A program made the position numbers and the translations under genes. From positions 1 through 53,409 of the IMG/VR virus record IMGVR_UViG_3300032288_001702: a DNA stretch of 53,409 bases; one strand, given 5' to 3'. This stretch comes from a virus. The notes under the pieces are model-generated. The model worked only from the letters and a program-made list of their open reading frames with translations, made no database searches and was not told where the DNA came from. Below are positions 7,775-17,059 of this stretch, piece by piece. The stretch's first letter is position 1, and each line of letters starts with the position of its first letter.

Positions 7775-8989
7775 ATGTCTGAAAATCAAAGCTTGTTACA
7801 TCGATTAGAAGAGTTATTAAGTCAGAAGAAAAGTAAAAAATTCTACGCTGAGAAATTAGGAATAAGTGAATTTGAGGTCAATGAGCTCATGAAAGAACTT
7901 AGAGAAAAAGATAATGAAGATGTAATAAAAACTATTGCAGGAGAACGCAAAGTGAATGTTGAAAAAGGTACAATAGAAAGTACAATAGTTACAGACTTTG
8001 AACCTAAAGATGACATTGAATTAGCTAAGCTACATAAGATAAACTTAGATAAATATGTTATAACAAACTATTGGTCTAAATTATTACCTAACGGTAAATT
8101 CACTTCCTCAGTCTTTTCAAAAAGAAAAGAAGCAAAAGATTACTCTCCTGAAGACTTTGCAAGATTTTTAGAAAACTACAAACCAAATAATATATCAATT
8201 ACCAAAGTAGATCGTTCTGTAGATAAAGACTTTGTAGATGTAGAGATTTCTATATCTGATTATCATTTAGCTAAGAGAACAGTGGATGGTGACAATGATA
8301 TAACTACAAGAGTTTTAAGATATGTTAGTGTGGCTCAGTCTTTGATTGAGAAAGTGACTAGTAATTACAATGTAAACAACATAATTCTTCCTATATCCAA
8401 CGATTATTTTCACACTGATAACTATCAACACCAAACTACAAACGGTACTCCACAAGACACTATAATGGATTACGCTGATGAGTATGAATTAGGCTTTGCT
8501 ATTCTTGTAGATACAATTAATATGTTGAGACAACGTTGTAACAATGTAACTGTTGTTCTTGTACAAGGAAACCATGATAGAACTAAATCATTCTACTTAG
8601 CACATGCATTAGATGTATTTTTTAAAGATGCATTGGATGTAGAGTTTATGAGAGAACATAGTGTAGTTAAAGGAGTTACATTAGGAAATACATTTATTGG
8701 ATGGCACCATGGTAACTGTAAGATAGAAGATCTTCCTTTATTGTTTGCAACACATCCAAAATATAGTCACCAATTTGGTGATGCTGTTTACAGAGAAGTT
8801 CATACAGGAGATAAACATCACTATATGGCTAAAGAGATTAAGGGAGTGAGAATACAACAAATGCCTAGTCTTTCAGGAACTGATAGATGGCACTTAGATA
8901 ATAATTACGTACATTCAGTAAGAGCTGCTCTAGCATTAGTATATGATGTAGATCTTGGTAAAGTTGCTGAATTTGAACATAGAATATAA
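7775..8989 (+). CDS. Calcineurin-like metallophosphoesterase with N-terminal HTH-like segment
   Basis: A 404-residue protein. Residues 5-45 look like a helix-turn-helix (KKFYAEKLGISEFEVNELMK). The catalytic domain (about 155-400) carries the metallophosphoesterase signatures in order: D162-Y-H164, N-D210 in PISNDYFH, G265-N-H-D268 in VQGNHDR, H311/H312 in WHHGN, and H343-T-G-D-K-H348-H349 in the GHxH position. The di-metal site therefore appears complete, so phosphodiester or phosphomonoester hydrolysis is expected. The HTH hints at a nucleic-acid substrate. It begins a transcription unit made of head-tail genes, and whether it acts in assembly or on DNA is not shown. A five-codon upstream ATG frame (7765-7782) overlaps its start. 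Confidence 0.85.
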   Translation: MSENQSLLHRLEELLSQKKSKKFYAEKLGISEFEVNELMKELREKDNEDVIKTIAGERKVNVEKGTIESTIVTDFEPKDDIELAKLHKINLDKYVITNYWSKLLPNGKFTSSVFSKRKEAKDYSPEDFARFLENYKPNNISITKVDRSVDKDFVDVEISISDYHLAKRTVDGDNDITTRVLRYVSVAQSLIEKVTSNYNVNNIILPISNDYFHTDNYQHQTTNGTPQDTIMDYADEYELGFAILVDTINMLRQRCNNVTVVLVQGNHDRTKSFYLAHALDVFFKDALDVEFMREHSVVKGVTLGNTFIGWHHGNCKIEDLPLLFATHPKYSHQFGDAVYREVHTGDKHHYMAKEIKGVRIQQMPSLSGTDRWHLDNNYVHSVRAALALVYDVDLGKVAEFEHRI

Positions 8990-8994
8990 ATAAC

Positions 8995-9723
8995 ATGGCA
9001 ACATTAAGAAAATTAGTATCAGATGTTAGAAGTGTCCACAAGATACTTTCTACAGATAGTCTTATTACAGATAGAGCTATTGCTTCTGAGATCAGAAACA
9101 ATGCTCTATTACTCATTAAAAGAGAAACCAATCTTAGAAAACTTTGGGCAACTGATACATTGTTCACTACTATTCCATGTTTAGAGATGATAGAAGTACC
9201 TATCTCTGAATGTTGTAACTATGTAGATGAATGCACTATTGCTAGAACTAAACTTAAACTTCCACGTATATCAGAAGGTAATTACCAATATGTAATACAA
9301 GGAGTTTATTCTATTAATGCATTAGGTGGCCAAGGAAAGAAATTAAAAGAAATATCTGTTAATAGATACATAAATCTATTGAAGCTTCCTGTAATTAAGA
9401 AAGAAGAATATTACTGGATAACTAATGGATATCTTTATGTAAACAATCCAATGATTAAATCAATTAGATTTGTAGCATTCTTTGAAGAAGATGTTGAAAA
9501 TGAAATCATGTATCCAGAATGTGGATGTGGGAGTTCAGATTATACATTGGATGAAATATGTAAAAATCCATTAGATAAAGAGTTTGCTCTTCCTGGATAT
9601 TTAGAACAACAAGTATTACAGCTTACTTCACAAAAACTTCTATCTACATATTTCAATCTTAAGACTGATGTAAGTTCAGAAGGAATAGATGGTCAAGCTC
9701 CAAACTCAAAACCAACTAATTAA
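8995..9723 (+). CDS. Head-tail connector (ring-type) structural protein
   Basis: A 242-residue protein. It has a helical N-terminus of about 55 residues, a beta-rich middle with Cys pairs (SECCNYVDEC, ECGCGSSDY) and a C-terminal helix (LEQQVLQLTSQKLLSTYFNL) followed by a polar tail. No enzyme motif, signal peptide or membrane segment is present. It starts 5 nt after the phosphoesterase and its stop overlaps the next ATG by 1 nt, implying translational coupling. In crAss-like phages this position, between head genes and the muzzle, is occupied by the ring proteins of the neck. I assign the role by order and overall type, not by a recognised domain. Confidence 0.6.
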   Translation: MATLRKLVSDVRSVHKILSTDSLITDRAIASEIRNNALLLIKRETNLRKLWATDTLFTTIPCLEMIEVPISECCNYVDECTIARTKLKLPRISEGNYQYVIQGVYSINALGGQGKKLKEISVNRYINLLKLPVIKKEEYYWITNGYLYVNNPMIKSIRFVAFFEEDVENEIMYPECGCGSSDYTLDEICKNPLDKEFALPGYLEQQVLQLTSQKLLSTYFNLKTDVSSEGIDGQAPNSKPTN

Positions 9724-10202
9724 TGAGAACAAAGATTGATTGGAGAAGTTCTAGTAAGGAAAACTATAATAAGTTTTGTAAAAAACATCCTTCTATAAAA
9801 CTTACATACGATGAGTGGAGAAATATTCTCTACACATTCAATGAATCTTTTAAAGAATACATTTTAGAAACAGGAGAGAAAGCAAAACTACCTTATGGAT
9901 TTGGAGAATTCTCTATCAATAAAAAGAAAAGAAGAAAGTTAAAGAATAATGTAGATGGTAAAGAGTTTGTCAACCTACCAATTGATTGGCAAAAAACTAG
10001 AGAGAAAGGAAAGGTGATCTATAACTTCAACTATCATACAGAAGGATATTTCTTTGGTTGGATGTGGTTTAAAAATACAGCACGTTTCAGACACTCTGAT
10101 TTATGGTATTTCAAACCTTCCAGACTTACATCAAGACTGTTATCACATTACATAAAAACCGACGATAAGTACCAAAATATTTACCGAGAATGGAAAAAAT
10201 AA
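9723..10202 (+). CDS. Small basic conserved structural or assembly protein
   Basis: A 159-residue Lys/Arg- and aromatic-rich protein. Residues 1-60 are helical (YDEWRNILYTFNESFKEYIL). They are followed by KLPYGFGEFSINKKKRR and a C-terminal aromatic stretch (FFGWMWFKNTARFRHSDLWYFKP). There is no membrane segment, the aromatic run being too polar. Its start overlaps the previous stop by 1 nt and it lies between two connector genes, so it is probably made stoichiometrically with them. A neck component or assembly chaperone fits. I do not recognise a family with a biochemical function. Confidence 0.6.
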   Translation: MRTKIDWRSSSKENYNKFCKKHPSIKLTYDEWRNILYTFNESFKEYILETGEKAKLPYGFGEFSINKKKRRKLKNNVDGKEFVNLPIDWQKTREKGKVIYNFNYHTEGYFFGWMWFKNTARFRHSDLWYFKPSRLTSRLLSHYIKTDDKYQNIYREWKK

Positions 10203-10208
10203 TGAACT

Positions 10209-11177
10209 ATGTCATACTACTATAAATATAATTTCGTATCCCCAGAGCCTGTCTATTCAACAGTTAAAGAAGAACTTAAGAGTTATTTTGATACTGCTGC
10301 AGTGGATGATCTTTTGTTTCCTACTTACTTAGACAAAGCTCTAAGAAAGTTAGGACGAACTACATTTGTGATTAGTGAAGAAATTCTCTTTATAGAAGAT
10401 TTTGAAGCTAGACTTCCTGATAACTTTTTTGCTGTTAGAGAAGCATGGATGTGTACGGAAGTTAATGGTTATCCTTATCAATCAGCTAACTCATTTTATT
10501 CTCAAGCAGCTAGTGCTACCACTATTCAAGTGAGTCCAGTTATTTCAAATGGAACTCCTTGTACAAATTTAGAATGTACAACAGGATGTCCTTCATGTAT
10601 GCCTGAGTTAGTACAAGCTGTATATAAAACAAACAATAGTGTAGCTAGAGCATTTACTCATGAGTATTTACTTAGACCTGGTAATATTTCTGCAAGAAAA
10701 AATTGTGGAGTGGAATATACAAATAACTGGGAAATGTATGCAGAAGCTCCTTCTATTCATCAATTCACTCCTGGAGCTGCTAGTTATGATAGTTTTGATA
10801 TTAGAGATAATAAGTTTGTAACTAATTTCAGAAATGGAACAGTTCATTTATTATTCTATGCTACAGAATATGATGATATAGGAAATCAAATGATTCCTGA
10901 TAACTATCGTATAAGAGAGTATATAGAAGCATTCATTAAGTTTAAGGTGTTTGAAATGCTTACAAATCAAACTAATGATGAAACTTTCAATCAACTTCAA
11001 CAAAAAATGATGTATCACAAGCAAGCTTATGAAGAAGCATACATCATGGCTGAGATTGAAATGAAGAAACAATCTCCTTGGGAGAAACAAAGAAGAATCA
11101 AAAACGATCTTAATAGATTTAATATGTATGAGCTTCCTAGTAGAATCAATCGTTATGGAAGAAGACGTAATAATTAA
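10209..11177 (+). CDS. P22 gp4-like head-tail adaptor / ring protein
   Basis: A 322-residue protein starting MSYYYKYNFVSPEP. Residues 20-60 form a helical block (ELKSYFDTAAVDDLLFPTYL). A beta-rich centre with a Cys cluster (NLECTTGCPSCMPE, about 117-130) follows, then a helical C-terminus (residues 235-300) rich in charged and Gln residues, ending in a basic tail (GRRRNN). A gp4-like adaptor immediately before the muzzle gene is the usual crAss-like arrangement, and the helix-beta-helix design agrees. It would attach under the portal and hold the tail. The assignment depends on synteny and general form; no catalytic motif is seen. Confidence 0.65.
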   Translation: MSYYYKYNFVSPEPVYSTVKEELKSYFDTAAVDDLLFPTYLDKALRKLGRTTFVISEEILFIEDFEARLPDNFFAVREAWMCTEVNGYPYQSANSFYSQAASATTIQVSPVISNGTPCTNLECTTGCPSCMPELVQAVYKTNNSVARAFTHEYLLRPGNISARKNCGVEYTNNWEMYAEAPSIHQFTPGAASYDSFDIRDNKFVTNFRNGTVHLLFYATEYDDIGNQMIPDNYRIREYIEAFIKFKVFEMLTNQTNDETFNQLQQKMMYHKQAYEEAYIMAEIEMKKQSPWEKQRRIKNDLNRFNMYELPSRINRYGRRRNN

Positions 11178-11182
11178 TCATT

Positions 11183-14100
11183 ATGGCTGAAGAACAACAA
11201 CAAGGAAATATAAGACAAGAATTCAATAGTGCTACTGTAGGGCTTAATATGGATCAAACTTTGAACCAAATTAAACCAGGAACTCTTACATATGCATTAA
11301 ACGCTGCTGTTGAAAACTTTGATGCTAGTTCTGTTAATTATCAGAATGAGCCAGGGAATGAACTATGTGTAAGTTTTCCTGATGGATATTCCTTAATTGG
11401 AAGTCATCTTATTTCAGAAAAAAACAAAAATATATTCTTCTTAGCTAATTCTTTAACAGGACAAAGTGAAATTGGATATATGGATAATAATGATTGTATC
11501 TACCGTAAATTGGTAAATGCTAATTGTTTAAACTTTAATATTGACCATCCTATACACAAAGTTGTTCATAGAATAACAAACTGTTCTACAGAGATTTATT
11601 GGACAGATGGATTTAATTCTAGAAGATATATGGACATTGATAATATTCCTTATGTCTTACAGATAGATACTAATCTATGTGATGCTGTTGAAACAAATGA
11701 ATTAGATTGTAATCAATTAAAAATACAACCTAATTTTTCAATTCCTACATTAAATGTATCAGATGTTGTAAGTGGAGGAGATCTTGTGTCAGGAACTTAT
11801 CAATTTGCTATACAGTATTCAGATGCTCAAGGAAATGCTTATACATCATATTATTCTGTTACAAATCCAACACCTATTGCTAATCCACAGTTAACTACAC
11901 CAGATTTTAGTTATCAAGTAGGTAAATCTATAGTGGTTGACATAAATGAATTAGATTTAACTGGACAGTTTAATTATTATAATCTTGCTGTAATTAAAAC
12001 TGTAAATTCAATTACATCAGCTGAATTGGTTGGAACTTTTTCTATAAAAGAAACTTACGACAGAATTACTTATACAGGACAAAGTGTTATAAATGTAACT
12101 GTTTCTATAAATGATATTTTTGAAAGGTTTCCTTACTATGACATTGCACAAGATTTAACAGCTGTACAAGATGTTCTTGTATGGGATCAATTGACATCTA
12201 TTGATAGAATAAATTATCAATCTATTGCTAGTAGAATATCATTAAATTGGGAAACATATAAAATACCTGCAAGTGAAGACTATTCAAATGAATTAAATGC
12301 AACAAACTTGCGTGGGTATTTGCGTGATGAAGTGTATGCATTTGAAATAGCATTCTTATTAAAGAATGGAAAACAAACAGATGGTTTTCACATTCCTGGC
12401 AGATTAAAAAATTATAACGAAGCTTTTCCAGATGTTCCAAATACAAATTCAGATTTTATAGGAGAACCAGATTATATCGATCCTGTTACAGGAATTGGAT
12501 ATAGTCCTTATTGGAAAATATATAATACAGCTTCTGTTACAGGAACTGCTACTGGATCACCTATTGGTAATGCTACACCATATCAATATGGAGAGTTTGC
12601 TTATTGGGAATCTGATTTAGAATATCCATGTAATGATTTATTATGGGGAGATCTCGCAGGACAAAAAATTAGACATCATAAATTTCCAGATGTTCTTGTA
12701 AGTCCTATATATGAAAATCCTGTATATACATTAGGTCCTGGATTTGAACCTGTAATGCAGAATAATGCTGTTTTTCCAATTGGTGTAAATATTAATGTTG
12801 CAGAAGTTAATTCATTAATTCAAACATCTAATCTTACACAAGAACAGAAAACAGAGATAGTTGGATTCAAGATATTTAGAGGAGATAGGTCTACAAATAG
12901 ATCCATTGTAGCTAAAGGGATGTTAAGAAACATTGGAGAGTATACAAGAAATGAACAAACTCTTTATTATCCAAACTATCCATACAACGATCTTAATGAA
13001 GATCCTTTCTTGTTAACTTCAAATAATGCATATACAATTTTAGGACAAACAGAAGTGTGGTTTGTTGAATGTAGAACAACAGGAGAATATGCTTACACAG
13101 ATCCAGATACAGGAAGATACACTATAAAAGAAATGCAAGCAGGAAAAAATTATGAGTTTTGCTCATTAACACGTCCTACATTTTTAAGTGGATTAGCTTA
13201 CATAGGTCCTGCAAACTATGATGTTGTATTAATTCCTGGAGCATCTTTAACTTCTTGTTATACTCCAGGTGCTGACACTAGATGGACAGGTGACAATAGT
13301 CCATTAATAAATTTAATATTTTGGCAAGCTGGTGCATTGTGTCCACTTTTAGTATTTAATCAATATGCTCGTAGATTAGATGTTGGTTCACTTCCTTATA
13401 ATATAACTTATGGAGGTAATGCTTTTGGTGCAACAACTCAACCATTTGATTTTTGTGATGAAGGAGTTTACCCAACAAATGTAAATAGAGGAAGAAGATC
13501 TAAAATAACATGTAATAATCCACAACCTCTACCTATAACTGAAAACTCTACTAATAAATACAGACAAATATTTAATTCTCCTGAAACATCATTTGGACAA
13601 CCATTTTTAGGTGATGTATTAAAGCTTGAGAATGTAATGTTTGGTGGTGGTAGAGCTCACTTTGTTGAGGTTAAGAACAATGCTAAATATAGACTTCTTT
13701 CAAAAGAAGCTCAAGAAGATGCATTAGAGGCATCATTTAATATTGGTGGAACTAATATAACCGCAATATTCACTGCATATCAGGCATACTTACAAATATA
13801 TGTTAATGGTATTACTAGAAAGAATTATGCTTATTCATTCAATTCTATAGCTAGTTATGACTATTATGCAAATATAGGAAACAATGTTACATCAAATGGA
13901 ATAACAGGAATAAAACAAAGACCTTTAGATTTAAAATCATATTTGATTCCTGGAGTTCAGAATATTGGTGATGATAAGAATATAAATAACTTTCAAAGAG
14001 AATCATCTGTATTTTTAAGAACGAAAGGTACTGAAGGAACTTATATTCCTGCACTACCTTATCCTAATGCTACAGCATCTTTGCTAGCTTCATCAGGAAC

Positions 14101-16210
14101 ACCATTGATAAATGAGAAATCAAGATTTACAATTTCTACAAATGATTTGTGTGGTTCTCCAGAAAAAGAACAAGATATAAACGTTATTTCATATTATGCT
14201 TCTTTAAAAAATGTATCACCAAGTCAATGGGGACAAATGTATACATATACAACTGTTGATACAGGATATCAAGCGTTCTTCAATGCATCAATCTATCCAC
14301 AAGAAGTTTTCTTTGGAGGAGATACATTTATAAGTAGATTTGCATTTAAGACTAAGCTTCCATTCTTTCTTGATAATAGAGTTGATGGAATAGATGATTC
14401 AGATATATTTTATGATGAGATTGGTAACATTGCCTATCCAAAATATTGGCACTCTGCAAGAAGTATACTATCTTCATATAGTAGCATGACAAATATTGTG
14501 TCAATTAAAGCACATAACTTTGATTGTCCTAATGATCCTGCGTCAATACCTAAAACTTTAGGAGGTCCTTCAGGTACATATAGAACATTCTATGATGGTT
14601 TTTTCTACCTATTTGCATATGGTATTCCTAACTTCTATTGTGAAACTTCTTACAATTTAGATCTTAGACAAGCATTCAATAATCGAGAAGGAGATTTCTG
14701 GCCTCATGTTAGTACAAGTATTCCTGATGATTGGGTTCAACAGACATATGTTCCTATTATACAAGATAATACATATTATTATAATATAACTTATTCTAAA
14801 CAAAATAAAGAAACTCCTAACACAAATCTTCCTAATGATTGGAGTAATGTATGTTATACTAATTATCCATTTAGAACAATCTATTCAGATTCACAGTCTG
14901 TAGATGCTGATAATAGAGTGAATAACTGGTTAACCTATAGAGCTCTTTCGTATCATGATTTTCCACAAAACTATGGAAGATTAATATCATTAGATGGTAT
15001 TCAGAATAGAGCTATTCTTGCTAGGTTTGAGAATAAGACATTAATGTATAACAACTTATTAACTATTGATACAAGTAACCCACAGGCTGCGTATGTAGGT
15101 AATCCTAATATGTTTAGTGCTCCTCCAATTGATTTTGCTGAAACTGATCTTGGATATGTAGGAAGTCAGAATAAGATGTTATTAAAGATTCCTCAAGGGC
15201 AAGTAACTGTTGATGCTAAACGTGGACAAATATTTCTTATATCAGGAACACAAGCTGTTGATATGACAGGATTTGGTTCTGGTGTAAATAGATTTATGAC
15301 AGACCATTTAGCTTTTGAAATATTAAGATACTTTCCTAAGGTTGATACAGATAATAATTTTAATGGTATTGGTTTACATGGAGTGTATGACAGTAAGTTT
15401 GATAGAGTGCTTATTACTAAACTTGATTATATTCCTTTGAGTAAAGACATTAAATATGATCCTGATACTAAAGAGTTTTATGTAGAAACAATAGAATATA
15501 TTACTATTCCTACAACTACTAGTACAACAACTCTTATACCTCCTAGTACAACAACTACAACAAGTAGTAGTACTACATCTACATCTACATCAACTACAAC
15601 AACTACTACTACAATAGTACCTTACCCAGTAGTTACTATTTGTAACCAAGTATGGACAAAATATAACTTAGATGTTACTACTTATAGAAACGGTGATGTA
15701 ATACCGCAAGCAACTAGTCAAGCTCAATTAAATAGCTATAATGCATCAGGTACAGGATGTTGGTCTTATGTAAATTATGATTCATCAAACAGCTCTACAT
15801 ACGGTAAATTATATAACTGGCATGCAGTGAATGATTCTAGAGGACTGGCTCCATTAGGTTACCATATTCCAACTATTACAGAATGGAATACACTAATTGA
15901 TTGTTTAGGTGGTAACACAGTTGCAGGTGGTAAATTAAAAGAGATTGGTATTTCACATTGGGTAGCTCCTAATACTGCTGCTACTAATAGTAGCGGTTTT
16001 ACAGCTCGTCCTGGAGGTCATAATATTATTGCTGGAACAGATCTTTTTCCTCCTTCAAACATAGGATATCTTGGATATTTTTGGTCATCTACACAAACTG
16101 ACAGTACTAGTGCTAAAATTGTGTTTTTTAGATGGGACTCTCCATTAGCTTATAATGCTACAAGTCCAAACAAAGGAAACAATAACTCTGTACGTTTAAT
16201 AAAAAATTAA
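11183..16210 (+). CDS. Tail muzzle/stabilization protein, main body, with C-terminal FISUMP domain
   Basis: A 1675-residue protein. The N-terminus (GLNMDQTLNQIKPGTLTYAL) and long beta-rich body are those of the crAss-like 'stabilization' or muzzle protein, functionally like P22 gp10, which closes the tail. Normal-looking muzzle sequence runs to about residue 1435 (LDYIPLSKDIKYDPDTKEFY). It then breaks into a Thr/Ser linker (about 1440-1478) and a C-terminal domain of about 195 residues with FISUMP (C-type-lectin-like) hallmarks: YGKLYNWHAV, GLAPLGYHIPT, EWNTLI, FTARPGG, GYLGYFWSST and a final SVRLI strand. The rest of the muzzle seems to continue in the next two genes. Spacing to both neighbours is 5 nt. 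The FISUMP domain is probably an exposed, possibly sugar-binding, tip. Confidence 0.8.
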   Translation: MAEEQQQGNIRQEFNSATVGLNMDQTLNQIKPGTLTYALNAAVENFDASSVNYQNEPGNELCVSFPDGYSLIGSHLISEKNKNIFFLANSLTGQSEIGYMDNNDCIYRKLVNANCLNFNIDHPIHKVVHRITNCSTEIYWTDGFNSRRYMDIDNIPYVLQIDTNLCDAVETNELDCNQLKIQPNFSIPTLNVSDVVSGGDLVSGTYQFAIQYSDAQGNAYTSYYSVTNPTPIANPQLTTPDFSYQVGKSIVVDINELDLTGQFNYYNLAVIKTVNSITSAELVGTFSIKETYDRITYTGQSVINVTVSINDIFERFPYYDIAQDLTAVQDVLVWDQLTSIDRINYQSIASRISLNWETYKIPASEDYSNELNATNLRGYLRDEVYAFEIAFLLKNGKQTDGFHIPGRLKNYNEAFPDVPNTNSDFIGEPDYIDPVTGIGYSPYWKIYNTASVTGTATGSPIGNATPYQYGEFAYWESDLEYPCNDLLWGDLAGQKIRHHKFPDVLVSPIYENPVYTLGPGFEPVMQNNAVFPIGVNINVAEVNSLIQTSNLTQEQKTEIVGFKIFRGDRSTNRSIVAKGMLRNIGEYTRNEQTLYYPNYPYNDLNEDPFLLTSNNAYTILGQTEVWFVECRTTGEYAYTDPDTGRYTIKEMQAGKNYEFCSLTRPTFLSGLAYIGPANYDVVLIPGASLTSCYTPGADTRWTGDNSPLINLIFWQAGALCPLLVFNQYARRLDVGSLPYNITYGGNAFGATTQPFDFCDEGVYPTNVNRGRRSKITCNNPQPLPITENSTNKYRQIFNSPETSFGQPFLGDVLKLENVMFGGGRAHFVEVKNNAKYRLLSKEAQEDALEASFNIGGTNITAIFTAYQAYLQIYVNGITRKNYAYSFNSIASYDYYANIGNNVTSNGITGIKQRPLDLKSYLIPGVQNIGDDKNINNFQRESSVFLRTKGTEGTYIPALPYPNATASLLASSGTPLINEKSRFTISTNDLCGSPEKEQDINVISYYASLKNVSPSQWGQMYTYTTVDTGYQAFFNASIYPQEVFFGGDTFISRFAFKTKLPFFLDNRVDGIDDSDIFYDEIGNIAYPKYWHSARSILSSYSSMTNIVSIKAHNFDCPNDPASIPKTLGGPSGTYRTFYDGFFYLFAYGIPNFYCETSYNLDLRQAFNNREGDFWPHVSTSIPDDWVQQTYVPIIQDNTYYYNITYSKQNKETPNTNLPNDWSNVCYTNYPFRTIYSDSQSVDADNRVNNWLTYRALSYHDFPQNYGRLISLDGIQNRAILARFENKTLMYNNLLTIDTSNPQAAYVGNPNMFSAPPIDFAETDLGYVGSQNKMLLKIPQGQVTVDAKRGQIFLISGTQAVDMTGFGSGVNRFMTDHLAFEILRYFPKVDTDNNFNGIGLHGVYDSKFDRVLITKLDYIPLSKDIKYDPDTKEFYVETIEYITIPTTTSTTTLIPPSTTTTTSSSTTSTSTSTTTTTTTIVPYPVVTICNQVWTKYNLDVTTYRNGDVIPQATSQAQLNSYNASGTGCWSYVNYDSSNSSTYGKLYNWHAVNDSRGLAPLGYHIPTITEWNTLIDCLGGNTVAGGKLKEIGISHWVAPNTAATNSSGFTARPGGHNIIAGTDLFPPSNIGYLGYFWSSTQTDSTSAKIVFFRWDSPLAYNATSPNKGNNNSVRLIKN

Positions 16211-16215
16211 TAATC

Positions 16216-17055
16216 ATGGATGAAGGAACTACAGTACCTGTAATAATAAGAACACCAGTTTATCTGAATGATCCAGAATTCTTTTGTAATAAATCCTGGA
16301 CCATGTCATTCAACTTTAATACTAAGAGTTGGGTGAGTTTTCATAGTTATATTCCTAATTTCTATATAGGAGAAAACAATTTCTTTTATTCAGGAATCAA
16401 TGGATGTTGTACTGAAATAGATGGGCAAGGTGATTTTCAAGCATTGGTTGGAGAAATGGATAAAGTGATTGTTACAACAACAACCACAACGCAATATTTT
16501 CCTCCAATACCTACTACCACTTCTACCACTACAGTGTTAGATTGTTCTTTAGCAGGTGTAGTTGTTGAAACTTCTTGTGAGTTAGAAGGTGATGGAATAA
16601 TAACAGTTCCTCCAACTACTACCACTACACTTTGTGTTAAGCCACCTGGATTATATGAAATACAATTAGTTATTGGATATATAGATGATTTAGTTGCTCC
16701 TGGTGTATATGTTGATACAACATTAAGTTTAGTAGATGTATGTCTTTCTGTGCCAACACTTAATGATTACTACATAAACAATCCTCCAACACTAACTGTT
16801 TATTTTATAGAAGGAGCTTTACAAACAGATAATATATATGGATATCCTGAAGTGGGAGATATTATTTATACTGGATTTAATGAACCAGGATGTGCTGTTA
16901 TTGCTGATGGATGGTACACTAGTATAAGAGGTGATTTCCAAGATTATGTATATCATGTTGTAGGTGGAGTGGTTATTGAAATTGCTAGTTGTAATCCTAC
17001 CACAACTACCACAACTACTATTGCTATTACAACAACAACAACTACCATTCCTTAA
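16216..17055 (+). CDS. Second muzzle segment fused to an appendage-type display domain
   Basis: A 279-residue protein. Residues 12-65 (PVYLNDPEFFCNKSWTMSF, then SWVSFHSYIPNFYI, ENNFFYSGIN) read as the continuation of the muzzle body that stops at about residue 1435 of the previous gene. Thr-rich linkers follow at about 85-107 and 131-140. Then comes a C-terminal domain (about 142-262) with the pattern IIYTGF, DGWY, YHVVGGVVIEIASC seen at the tips of appendage genes, and a final Thr run. The gene is in a different frame from its upstream neighbour, so it is not a simple stop-codon interruption. It probably assembles into the muzzle while exposing its tip. Muzzle assignment is from remembered family sequence and order. 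Confidence 0.65.
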   Translation: MDEGTTVPVIIRTPVYLNDPEFFCNKSWTMSFNFNTKSWVSFHSYIPNFYIGENNFFYSGINGCCTEIDGQGDFQALVGEMDKVIVTTTTTTQYFPPIPTTTSTTTVLDCSLAGVVVETSCELEGDGIITVPPTTTTTLCVKPPGLYEIQLVIGYIDDLVAPGVYVDTTLSLVDVCLSVPTLNDYYINNPPTLTVYFIEGALQTDNIYGYPEVGDIIYTGFNEPGCAVIADGWYTSIRGDFQDYVYHVVGGVVIEIASCNPTTTTTTTIAITTTTTTIP

Positions 17056-17059
17056 TATT

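Noticed and set aside
16100-16210. Possible diversity-generating retroelement variable repeat at the end of the FISUMP domain
   Set aside because: No near-identical template repeat and no reverse transcriptase is present in the window; the Asn-rich end alone is not enough to call one.
16964-17059. Upstream extension of the 17060 gene by 32 Leu/Gln-rich residues
   Set aside because: The extension overlaps the coding end of the previous gene and only reads its Thr codons in another frame; the ATG at 17060 gives a module matching the gene at 7009.
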